Source: Phycisphaerales bacterium (GTDB taxonomy: Bacteria > Planctomycetota > Phycisphaerae > Phycisphaerales > UBA1924). From it: a DNA stretch of 64,000 bases. Within the stretch, counting starts at the first letter, position 1. Each line of letters starts with the position of its first letter. Positions 10,683 through 18,281 of this stretch are shown here, one piece after another. Where the stretch lies: assembly GCA_028289195.1 (NCBI GenBank), contig JANQQR010000007.1, positions 1 through 64,000 on the forward strand, read 5' to 3'. The position numbers and the translations under genes are program-made. Below the pieces are notes generated by a model. That model was given only the letters and a program-made list of their open reading frames with translations, had not been told where the DNA came from and made no database searches.

Positions 10683-10864
10683 ATTCGACTCCTCTCGACC
10701 ATCAGGGGTCGCGCGCGCCGCGATCCGGCGCAAGTCCAGTTTAACGGACCAGCCTCCGCGAACGGAGATCCAATCGCGAATTCACGTTGATTGTCCGCGG
10801 TCGCCCTGAGATTCTCGATCGGTCGTCGGCCGCCTCGACGCGTGTTCGCGGGCGCGCGGACGAG

Positions 10865-10870
10865 TACAAT
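10865..10870 (+). promoter_or_regulatory. Candidate -10 element for the DUF3313-like lipoprotein
   Basis: TACAAT lies 44 nt before the ATG at 10915, leaving room for a leader with the visible AGGAG ribosome-binding site at 10903-10907. No strong -35 is seen. The rest of the 232-nt divergent region holds no other clear signal. Confidence 0.4.
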
Positions 10871-10914
10871 TATCGACTGAAACACTCGACCTCCACGGAC
10901 TCAGGAGTTCCGTC

Positions 10915-11535
10915 ATGCGACCTACGCAGATCCTCTTGCTCGCGTGCTGTGCACTGTCCGCTCTCGTCGGCTGCAGTTCGGCGCCGCCGCCGCCCGCTCA
11001 GACGTTCCTGTCCGACTACTCGAGATTGGATCCAGTAAACGAGCGGGTGACGAGGTTCATGTCGCCGGAGATCGTGGACTACAACCTGTTCATCGTCGAC
11101 CCGCCTGTCCTGAGACCGATCAAGGATCCGCCCGTGCTGACTCCGGAACAGCGAGCCGAGATCGCGGCGTACTTCCGCGAGGCGGCTGTTGGTGTGCTCG
11201 AGAAGCGGGGCAAGACCGTGACCGACCAGCCGGGAGTAGGCGTGGCGCGGATCCGACTCGGGGTGACCGATGTCCGCAAAGCCAAGTGGTACCTCAAGCT
11301 GCATCCGGCTTCGAAGCTCGCCGGCGCCGGCCTCGGCGCGGCGACGCTCGAAACCGAAGTGATCGACTCCGTCACCGGGGAGCAGATCGGCGCGAGTGTC
11401 ACACGGGCCAAGGGCGACCAGTTCCAACTCGATCAGTTCAGCTCGATCAACGATGTGATGGACGTGATCGACCAATGGGCCGAGGCCGTCAACAAGACGT
11501 TGGACGATCTGCGGGATGCGCACGAGGGTTCCTGA
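10915..11535 (+). CDS. DUF3313-like lipoprotein
   Basis: 206 residues with an ALVGC lipobox (Cys20), followed by a proline-rich linker and a single folded domain. The order of motifs (an N-terminal FLSDYSRL segment, a central DPP..RP patch, a hydrophobic KLAGAGLGAATLETEVID strand pair, a terminal WAEAVNKTLDDL helix) resembles the DUF3313 family of Gram-negative outer-membrane-associated lipoproteins of unknown function. AGGAG precedes the ATG by 7 nt. The gene is divergent from the RND adaptor and runs in the same direction as the second sulfatase 111 nt downstream. A role in the envelope is inferred only from the lipobox and the context. Confidence 0.75.
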   Translation: MRPTQILLLACCALSALVGCSSAPPPPAQTFLSDYSRLDPVNERVTRFMSPEIVDYNLFIVDPPVLRPIKDPPVLTPEQRAEIAAYFREAAVGVLEKRGKTVTDQPGVGVARIRLGVTDVRKAKWYLKLHPASKLAGAGLGAATLETEVIDSVTGEQIGASVTRAKGDQFQLDQFSSINDVMDVIDQWAEAVNKTLDDLRDAHEGS

Positions 11536-11646
11536 GCGGCCGGCTGCACAACGCCCGCGGCCCGATCTGGATGATGCGCATCCACCGATCGCCGGAGGGG
11601 CGGGAGGGCTAACCGAAGAGTCTTCTGGGCTGGAGGAGTTCCACCG

Positions 11647-13254
11647 ATGAAACGCACGAAATCCGCGGCAGTGCACCTTGCCACGGCGCTTCCACTCGTC
11701 TTCACCGCTTCGGCTTCTGCCCAGCAGTTCGACGCGCCCTTTATTCAACTCCAGGAGCGCAAGGCCGAGGAATGGTCGCAGCAGGACAACCGGATCGATC
11801 AGCGGCTGGCCGACCTCGAGCGGCGCTTCGGCAAGAAGCCCAACATCATCTACATCCTCTCCGACGATGTCGGCTGGGGTGAGCTCGGCTGGCAGGGCGG
11901 CGGCAAGCACCGCGGCACCCCGACACCCACCCTCGACATGATGGCCAGGAAAGGCATGCGATTCAATCACGCCTACGCCGAGCCGTCCTGCACGCCCTCG
12001 AGAATTGCGATCATGACCGGGCGCCACCCGGTGCGCACCGGGCTGCTCTCGGTGCTCTGGCCGGGGCAGACCGAGGGGCTCTCTCCCGATGAGGTGACGA
12101 TCGCCGAGGTCCTCTCGGACGCCGGCTACCACACGGCGATGTGGGGTAAGTGGCACCTGGGCGAGTTGCCAGAGCACGCGCCCGAGAATCAGGGCTTCGA
12201 CTACGCGTACTACGGGCTGTTCAACGGCGCACCGGACGCGTGGCCCGAGAGCAATTCGCTCTACGACTCGCCGACCAACGCCAGGGCGCCGTTCTTCGAT
12301 TTCCCCGGCGTCGAGGAGTATCGCAACCTGACCGGGATCGACCTCGATGAGCCCGCCGCGTATGTCGGGCGCAAGGGCCAGGTGCGCGAGGGCGTCCCCG
12401 GCGTCGCGGGCACGCTGAGCAATTTCCGGCAGGAGGCGTTCGAGAACGCCTCGATCGACCAGATGACCGAGTGGATCGGTGAGGTCGGCGGCTCGGACCG
12501 GCCGTTCTTCATCTATTGGGCCACGTACACACAGCAGATCTGCGGCTCGGAGGAATTCAAGGACGCGCCGTTCGTCGACCGCGTCAACGCTCAGGCCTCC
12601 GAGATGGCGATGCACAACGCGCACCTGCAGCGCCTGATCGACGCGCTCGAGGAGGAGGGCATCGCCGAGAACACGCTGATCGTGTGGATCAGCGACAACG
12701 GGCCGATGTACGCGTTCTTCCCTACCTCGGGCTATTCCTGGCTCACCGGCGGCAAGGGCAGCATCCACGAGGGGGGAGTCCGCGTTCCAGCGGTGGCCTA
12801 CTGGCCCGGTGTCATCGAGCCCGACCAGGATCCCACGGATTTCTTCCACCTCGTCGATCTCTACACGACCGCCGCGCGCCTCGGGGGCGCGCTCGATCGC
12901 GTCCCGACGGACCGCGTGACCGACGGCGTCGACCAGACCGCGCTGTTCATGATGGGCGAGGGCCACTCGCGCCGGAACTACATGTTCCACTACAGCGGAG
13001 ACTTCCTTGGCGCGATCCGCTTCGAAGACTTCAAGGTCCACGTCAAACCGGGCTCCCACGGCGGCCTTCCGGCGATGGACTTCTACAACGTGATGCGCGA
13101 TCCTGGCGAGAAGTACGGGCAGTTCTACCCCGGCCTGTTCGCCGTCACGCCAATCCAGAACCACCTCAAGGCGCACTACGGCATGATCGCGCGCTTCCCG
13201 CATCGCGTCTCGGAGACGATGCCCAAGAACGCGGAATTGACTCCGCACGACTGA
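11647..13254 (+). CDS. Secreted arylsulfatase-family sulfatase
   Basis: 535 residues. A Sec signal peptide ends near ASA-QQ at residue 25-26. After a short charged helical segment comes the sulfatase core: YILSDDVGW with metal-binding D73-D74, the formylglycine motif CTPSR at 115-119, and the GKWHLGE motif typical of the family. Length is normal for a single-domain sulfatase. GGAGGA at 11632-11637 sits 9 nt before the ATG. It differs from the larger sulfatase at 4068-6362 in having SPI export instead of a lipobox and no extra C-terminal domain. The C-terminal PGSHGGLPAMDFYNVMRDPGEKY region resembles sulfatases placed near ArsA/AtsA in planctomycetes. Substrate unknown. Confidence 0.92.
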   Translation: MKRTKSAAVHLATALPLVFTASASAQQFDAPFIQLQERKAEEWSQQDNRIDQRLADLERRFGKKPNIIYILSDDVGWGELGWQGGGKHRGTPTPTLDMMARKGMRFNHAYAEPSCTPSRIAIMTGRHPVRTGLLSVLWPGQTEGLSPDEVTIAEVLSDAGYHTAMWGKWHLGELPEHAPENQGFDYAYYGLFNGAPDAWPESNSLYDSPTNARAPFFDFPGVEEYRNLTGIDLDEPAAYVGRKGQVREGVPGVAGTLSNFRQEAFENASIDQMTEWIGEVGGSDRPFFIYWATYTQQICGSEEFKDAPFVDRVNAQASEMAMHNAHLQRLIDALEEEGIAENTLIVWISDNGPMYAFFPTSGYSWLTGGKGSIHEGGVRVPAVAYWPGVIEPDQDPTDFFHLVDLYTTAARLGGALDRVPTDRVTDGVDQTALFMMGEGHSRRNYMFHYSGDFLGAIRFEDFKVHVKPGSHGGLPAMDFYNVMRDPGEKYGQFYPGLFAVTPIQNHLKAHYGMIARFPHRVSETMPKNAELTPHD

Positions 13255-13361
13255 AACAGCCCGGCCGTGCCCACGCTCGGCGGGTCTTCGACTCCGAACG
13301 AGCCGGTGCACGCGCGCCTGGGATCAGTCTGCGGCGCGCGGGCTGACCTTCGGATAGTTTG

Positions 13362-13373
13362 GGCCATATGGCC
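13362..13373. repeat. 12-bp perfect palindrome upstream of pqiA
   Basis: GGCCATATGGCC is a perfect inverted repeat located 81 nt before the pqiA start and directly after a TAGTTT hexamer (13355-13360) that could be a -10 element. It could be an operator, or chance in GC-rich DNA. Confidence 0.3.
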
Positions 13374-13453
13374 AGCCCAGCCAGCATCTCTCCTCAGGCA
13401 GCGAGGACGCGAACGCGCGGAGCGGTGCTGCCTCTCGTTCGGGGAGCAGCAGC

Positions 13454-14674
13454 GTGACCGGCGAATCCGAGCACGAGCTGAGGACCGGCAGTGCGTCCGG
13501 AGCCCCGGGCAGCGCAGGAACCTCGTGCCACCACTGCGGAGTGCTGATCGAGGAAGAGCCTCCGCCCGGGACCCGGCGTCTGGCGTGCCCGAGATGCGGC
13601 ATCACGCTCTGGAAGGACCGCGACCGCGTCGTCGCCAGATCGCTGGCCTTCGCCGTGACCGGCCTCATCCTGTTCATCCCGGCTCTGCTGTTCCCGATCT
13701 TCACCTTCGAGGTTGTGGGCAGGAAGAACAGCAACCTCATGATCACGGGAGTCGCCGATCTCTACGGCAGCGGAGCCGGGGTGATCGCCGTGATCGTCTT
13801 CCTGACATCCATCGCGGTCCCGCTGTTTCGATTCGTCGCCGTCGTCCTCATCACCGCCCCGATCGCGGCGGGGCGACCGAACCAACGGACGCTCCGGCTG
13901 AATTCTCTGATTGCCAAGCTCGACAACTGGGCGATGCTCGACGTGTACCTGCTCGCGATCGTCGTGACGCACGCCAAGCTCTCGAACTTCGGCTCGATGG
14001 CGTTTGGGCCCGGCTGGCCGGCGCTCCTCGGGATCATCCTGTGCTCGATCGCGGTGACCCTCTGCTACAGCCCGTACACCATCGACCGGCTCGCGGCTCG
14101 CGAGGAGAGCCCCGACGGCCCCGAGAAGTCTCGCTCATTTTCCGGCGACCGACGCAAGCCGCTGGTGCGGTGCCAGGCGCTGCTGCTGACGGGGATTATC
14201 CTCGTGGTCCCGTCGTACACGTTGACCATCATGACGATCGTCCAGTACGGGCACGTCAATCATGCCACGGTCTACGGCGCCGTGCTCGAACTCACCGCTG
14301 GTGGGCAGTACTTCCTCGGGAGCCTGATGTTCGTGGCGAGCATCGTGGTCCCGATCGTCAAGCTGATCGCGCTCAGCCTCCTGGTGCTCTCGATAAGGCT
14401 GGGCTGGACGGGCCTGCCGCTCGCTCGGACCCGGGTGTATCTGTTCATCGAGCGCATCGGACGCTGGTCGTTCGTGGATTTCTTCGTGGTCTCCATGATG
14501 GTTGCGCTCGCGAAACTCGGGGTGTTCGCGACCGCGACCGCGGAACCCGGACTGATCGTCTTTGCCGGCGTCGTTCTGTCGACCATGTTCGCCGCCATGA
14601 GCCTGGACTCCAGGCTTTTCTGGACTGACCGTGCCCTTGTCCCGGACGATGGAGGGAGCACCCGTGCCGACTGA
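13454..14674 (+). CDS. pqiA: Paraquat-inducible protein A family membrane protein
   Basis: 406 residues. An N-terminal zinc-ribbon-like pair CHHCG...CPRCG (about residues 25-47) precedes two four-helix membrane modules, the PqiA/LetA fold. The second module lacks its own cysteine pair, unlike E. coli PqiA, which has one in each half. PqiA proteins are inner-membrane partners of MCE-domain PqiB proteins in intermembrane lipid transport. The start is GTG at 13454, preceded by GGGGAG with 7-nt spacing. It overlaps pqiB by 11 nt if the downstream GTG is used, which supports one operon. The upstream gene is a sulfatase on the same strand, 199 nt away. Confidence 0.88.
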   Translation: MTGESEHELRTGSASGAPGSAGTSCHHCGVLIEEEPPPGTRRLACPRCGITLWKDRDRVVARSLAFAVTGLILFIPALLFPIFTFEVVGRKNSNLMITGVADLYGSGAGVIAVIVFLTSIAVPLFRFVAVVLITAPIAAGRPNQRTLRLNSLIAKLDNWAMLDVYLLAIVVTHAKLSNFGSMAFGPGWPALLGIILCSIAVTLCYSPYTIDRLAAREESPDGPEKSRSFSGDRRKPLVRCQALLLTGIILVVPSYTLTIMTIVQYGHVNHATVYGAVLELTAGGQYFLGSLMFVASIVVPIVKLIALSLLVLSIRLGWTGLPLARTRVYLFIERIGRWSFVDFFVVSMMVALAKLGVFATATAEPGLIVFAGVVLSTMFAAMSLDSRLFWTDRALVPDDGGSTRAD

Positions 14675-16238
14675 TGAGAAACCCAACAAACGGAAAGCGT
14701 CCCGCCTCGACCTCGTGTGGCTGTTTCCGATCCTCGCTGCTATCGGTGTCGGGTACATGCTGTTCGATACCTACGCGCGCAGGGGGCCGCAGATCCGTGT
14801 CTCGTTCGAGAGCGCGGTCGGTATCGTCGGCGGGAAGACACCGATCCGATACCGAGGCGTCGAGATCGGGCGGGTAAGCGGCGTCGAGGCTGACCCGTCG
14901 AACGATCGCATCATGGTCACGGGCAGGCTCGACCGCGGCGCCGAAGAGTTCGCGGCGGAGGGCGCGCAGTACTGGATTCAGTACCCCCAGATCGGGCTCG
15001 ATGGAGTGGAGTCGCTCGACACACTCATCTCCGGCCCGTACCTCGCAGCGCTGCCCGGCGACGGCACGCAAGCCTCGGAGTTCTCCGGCGGTCTCGAACG
15101 ACCGGCCTCAGCCCCGCGCGGCGGCGACCTGCGCGTGGTGCTGCTGGCTGAATCCGTTGAGTCGGTGCACCGCGACTCGCCCGTTCTCTTCAAGGGCATC
15201 GAAGTCGGATTCGTGGACACGATCTCGTATTCCGAGAGCGCCAGCGGCGTCTCGTTGCAGCTCGTGATTCACGAGGAGTACCGCCACCTCGTTCGCACCG
15301 ACTCGTACTTCTGGGAGATGAGCGGAATCGCGATGAGCGCGAGCCTGGCGGGCGGCATAAACGTGGATTCGTCCTCTCTGCGCTCGATCATCAACGGCGG
15401 TGTCAGCTTCTCGAATCCGCCTGACTCGGATGGGGGTCCGGCGTCCGATGGCGATTCGCTGCGCCTTTACTCGAGCAAGCGTGAGGCCTCGGCGCGGTTC
15501 TTCCCGATTTCGATCGAGTTCGCCAACGCCGAAGGACTCGTGTCCGGCGCAAGCGCGATCAAGTATCGCGGTGTGGACGTGGGCATCGTCACAGGGATGG
15601 CGCTCGCGGAGGGGATGCAGAGCGTCGTCGTCTCGGCGGCGTTGTTCGATCGGTACAGGAGCCTGGCCACGGAGAACACGCTCTTCTGGATCGTGCGCCC
15701 CCGGATCGATCTCACCGGCGCCGAAGGGATCGAGACCATTACGAACGGCAGCTACGTCTCGCTCAACGCCGGCACCGGTGTGCCGCGAGACTCGTTCATC
15801 GGCCTCGAGCAGAAGCCGAGTCGCCCGGAATTCGGTCCCGGGCTGGACGTGGTGCTCCGGACGCCATCGCTGGGGCGGGTGTCCGTGGGCTCTCCGGTGT
15901 TCTACAGAGAGGCCGTCGTTGGCCGGGTGAAGGCGATCGGTCTGACCGCGGACGGTGCGTACGTCAACGTCCACGCCTCGGTCGAACCCCGGTACGCCGG
16001 TCTGGTGCGTCGGGACTCCCGGTTCTGGAAGACCGGAGGGATCCAGATCAAGGCCGGGCTCGCCACGTTCGAAGTCGAATTCGAGACGCTGGAATCGGTT
16101 CTGAAAGGTGGGCTCGCCTTCGCGACCCCACCCCAGGCCGCCGACTCCGGGCCGCTGACGGACGGCGTCGTGTTCGATCTCGAAGAAACCAGCCGGCCCG
16201 AATGGCTCGAATGGTCTCCAGGGCTCCGACTCGACTAG
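14664..16238 (+). CDS. pqiB: PqiB-like MCE-domain protein with four MCE repeats
   Basis: 524 residues from the GTG at 14664. I chose this start because GGAGGG lies 7 nt upstream; an in-frame ATG at 14649 and GTG at 14631 are alternatives. One transmembrane helix (about 15-34) is followed by four MCE domains beginning near residues 44, 155, 282 and 394, each with a (Y/F)(R/K)G..VG(R/F/I)V-type signature except the fourth, which reads YREAVVGRV. E. coli PqiB has three MCE domains and a C-terminal helical needle; here a fourth MCE stands in its place and no coiled coil is visible. Together with PqiA it probably forms a tunnel for lipid movement across the periplasm. No pqiC lipoprotein gene follows. 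Confidence 0.9.
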   Translation: MPTDEKPNKRKASRLDLVWLFPILAAIGVGYMLFDTYARRGPQIRVSFESAVGIVGGKTPIRYRGVEIGRVSGVEADPSNDRIMVTGRLDRGAEEFAAEGAQYWIQYPQIGLDGVESLDTLISGPYLAALPGDGTQASEFSGGLERPASAPRGGDLRVVLLAESVESVHRDSPVLFKGIEVGFVDTISYSESASGVSLQLVIHEEYRHLVRTDSYFWEMSGIAMSASLAGGINVDSSSLRSIINGGVSFSNPPDSDGGPASDGDSLRLYSSKREASARFFPISIEFANAEGLVSGASAIKYRGVDVGIVTGMALAEGMQSVVVSAALFDRYRSLATENTLFWIVRPRIDLTGAEGIETITNGSYVSLNAGTGVPRDSFIGLEQKPSRPEFGPGLDVVLRTPSLGRVSVGSPVFYREAVVGRVKAIGLTADGAYVNVHASVEPRYAGLVRRDSRFWKTGGIQIKAGLATFEVEFETLESVLKGGLAFATPPQAADSGPLTDGVVFDLEETSRPEWLEWSPGLRLD

Positions 16239-16530
16239 ACCCTGATCTCGCAAGCCCCGGATCACCTCGAGGCGGTGAGAACTGTGCTTTGTTTCGCTCA
16301 AGCTCGTATGCCGAGGCCATCAGAGCTAAGGCCGTCGCATCGCGGTTCGAGCCTTCTCTGAGACACGTCGCATCGCCGGGCCGCTCGCGTCTTGGGCGTG
16401 CAGACGACGATGATCTTGACGGGCCGGACCACTGTCCTGGTGTTGCGGCCCTCTTTACGGCAGCCGGAGAGTGCTCGAACAGCCCGACGAGGCACCGAAA
16501 TCCACAGCGGATTGAGTTGCCCGGACGGCT

Positions 16531-17943
16531 TTATCTCACTGTGCTGGGCACCACGCCCGAACCGCGATCGAGCAACTTACGCGCATGGTGCGGCGCAACG
16601 TCGTCATAGTCCTCCGGAAACTGCCAGAACGCCTCGCTGGCGTCACGGTGTAGGCCTCGCTCCTCGGGCGTTGCGGCGAACGACAGCAGCATGAACAGAT
16701 CGGAGCTGACCCACGGGTCACGGTGGAAATAGCTGTGGCCAATGTCGGTGCGATGTCGCTTGTGCGCCGCCGCAACGTCCACGACGTGGAGCGTATCGCT
16801 GCCACGCACGATCTCCAGATCGCGGGGTCGGAGTGAACGCGTTGGATCCCCCAGGCGAGCGAACCCGTTGACCCAAGCCGACAGGTCGAGCGCCTGGTCG
16901 TGCGTCGAGATGTAGATTGTCAGACAATCACTGACCTGATCCACGCCATCGAAGAGCGCGTTCTCGAAGACCATCACGTCCATGTCCGGCGCTGCAAGGA
17001 CAACCTGCCCGATCTTCGACGCTGCCTGCAAAGCGATCGGATCAAGTTCATCGTAAATACGCCGAAGCTGGGCGAGAGCATGCACTACGACCGGCGCGCC
17101 CGCGCTATGCGCGATGATGTGAATGGTCTCCGCATCCGTGAGATCGTTGAGCAACTGAATCAGGACCCGGAACCGCAGGATGGACACGTATGAGGACGCC
17201 TTATCGGCGGAGTACGAGAAGAGACTATTTCGCGATGGCCATTCGAACGAGACCATCGCGCCTTCCCGCCCAAGGTAGTGCCACAAGGAGGCAGCTCGTA
17301 TCGTATTTTCGCGCACGCTCGTATTGAAGCCGTGCACGAAGACATACACGTGTTTGCGTTTTGAACGAGCCAGCTGATCGTCGATGGCCGCGATGAACTC
17401 CCGGGTCGCCGGGCTCTTCCCGAGTGTCGCGTCTTCGCGCACCTCGTCGTAGATCGTTGTCCGCGATCGCGTGATGGGCGCTTCTCCGAATCGTTCAAAT
17501 ACTCCCAGCGCGCCGAACTCCTCGATCCCGGTGAGCGCGACTGGTGGATTCCAGCTTCGCGACTCGGAGCGGCTCGCGTCGACGAGCGAGGGCCAAGAAC
17601 TGTCATCGTCTCCTATCCGCACTGTGGCTCGAGCCAAGAGCAACGCTCGTCCACGCTTGTTCGAGTAGAAGCGGTCCCAGTTCGGCCCGTCAGAGTCACG
17701 CCTGGACCCGGGCTCTCGGTCGGTCGCGATGAACACCGGGACCTCCGGGATCGCGAAGCTCGGTGCGACCTCGGCGAAGGGATCGATGCCGTCGGCTCCG
17801 TACACCACCGGCGTCGACATGAGCGTCGGCGAGCACGCCGCGAGGAGGCCGACCGTGGCAAGAAGGAACACGTGACGCAGGAGCCAAAGACGCGGCGACC
17901 AAACGTCCCGCAAACCGTTTCCACGGCCGTTCAGCAGTCTCAT
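16531..17943 (-). CDS. DUF900-type alpha/beta hydrolase lipoprotein
   Basis: 470 residues with a LAAC lipobox (Cys37). The alpha/beta-hydrolase fold is recognised by YVFVHGFNTS (oxyanion loop, 204-207) and the nucleophile elbow HSAG with Ser280; a late IGHSYF motif probably supplies the catalytic histidine. This combination is typical of the DUF900 family of putative esterases. AAGGAG at 17952-17957 (minus) precedes the ATG at 17943. The gene looks less GC-rich at third positions than its neighbours, which may indicate transfer but was not computed. The 292 nt between its end and pqiB show no recognisable gene. Substrate unknown. Confidence 0.82.
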   Translation of the reverse strand: MRLLNGRGNGLRDVWSPRLWLLRHVFLLATVGLLAACSPTLMSTPVVYGADGIDPFAEVAPSFAIPEVPVFIATDREPGSRRDSDGPNWDRFYSNKRGRALLLARATVRIGDDDSSWPSLVDASRSESRSWNPPVALTGIEEFGALGVFERFGEAPITRSRTTIYDEVREDATLGKSPATREFIAAIDDQLARSKRKHVYVFVHGFNTSVRENTIRAASLWHYLGREGAMVSFEWPSRNSLFSYSADKASSYVSILRFRVLIQLLNDLTDAETIHIIAHSAGAPVVVHALAQLRRIYDELDPIALQAASKIGQVVLAAPDMDVMVFENALFDGVDQVSDCLTIYISTHDQALDLSAWVNGFARLGDPTRSLRPRDLEIVRGSDTLHVVDVAAAHKRHRTDIGHSYFHRDPWVSSDLFMLLSFAATPEERGLHRDASEAFWQFPEDYDDVAPHHARKLLDRGSGVVPSTVR

Positions 17944-18281
17944 CCCCTATACTCCTTCGGCCATCATGGCGAGCATTGCGCGATGCCCACCAACTCTACC
18001 CTCACTTCCTGACGCGCGGGGCGGCGGGGACTTCAAGCGTTCCGATTCGCACCCAGACTCGATGAACTCCCAGCCGCGCGCTCGATCGAGCGCTATCGGC
18101 ACCGGGCTGAGTCCGAGCAGGCAGCGGCCCGGTTCGTGCTGCCTAGACGGACATGACGAAACTCTCGCAACTCCCAACTCGCCGGTTCGAGTCCGGCTGG
18201 TGGCTTTGCTCCCACGCCGTGAACGGTCCGTGGAGATGAAGAGGGGAGTTCGTCCGGGACTGCTGGTACGATCGACCCGCC
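17944..18281. other. 338-nt divergent intergenic region with a T-arm-like hairpin
   Basis: The region separates the DUF900 hydrolase and the transporter. It holds the hydrolase ribosome-binding site, a candidate extended -10 for the transporter, and at 18181-18197 a perfect 5-bp hairpin GCCGG-TTCGAGT-CCGGC whose loop matches the invariant tRNA T-loop pattern. I could not fold a complete tRNA around it, because no acceptor strand pairs with TGGTGGC at 18198-18204. No open reading frame here looks real. Confidence 0.4.
18264..18272 (+). promoter_or_regulatory. Extended -10 element of the transporter gene
   Basis: TACGAT at 18267-18272 is preceded by TGG, giving a TGn extended -10. It ends 9 nt before the ATG at 18282 and there is no Shine-Dalgarno in between, consistent with a leaderless or near-leaderless transcript. 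Confidence 0.4.

Noticed and set aside
10870-13311. An 813-codon open frame on the minus strand
   Set aside because: Antisense to the DUF3313-like lipoprotein and the second sulfatase, both with clear signals and motifs.
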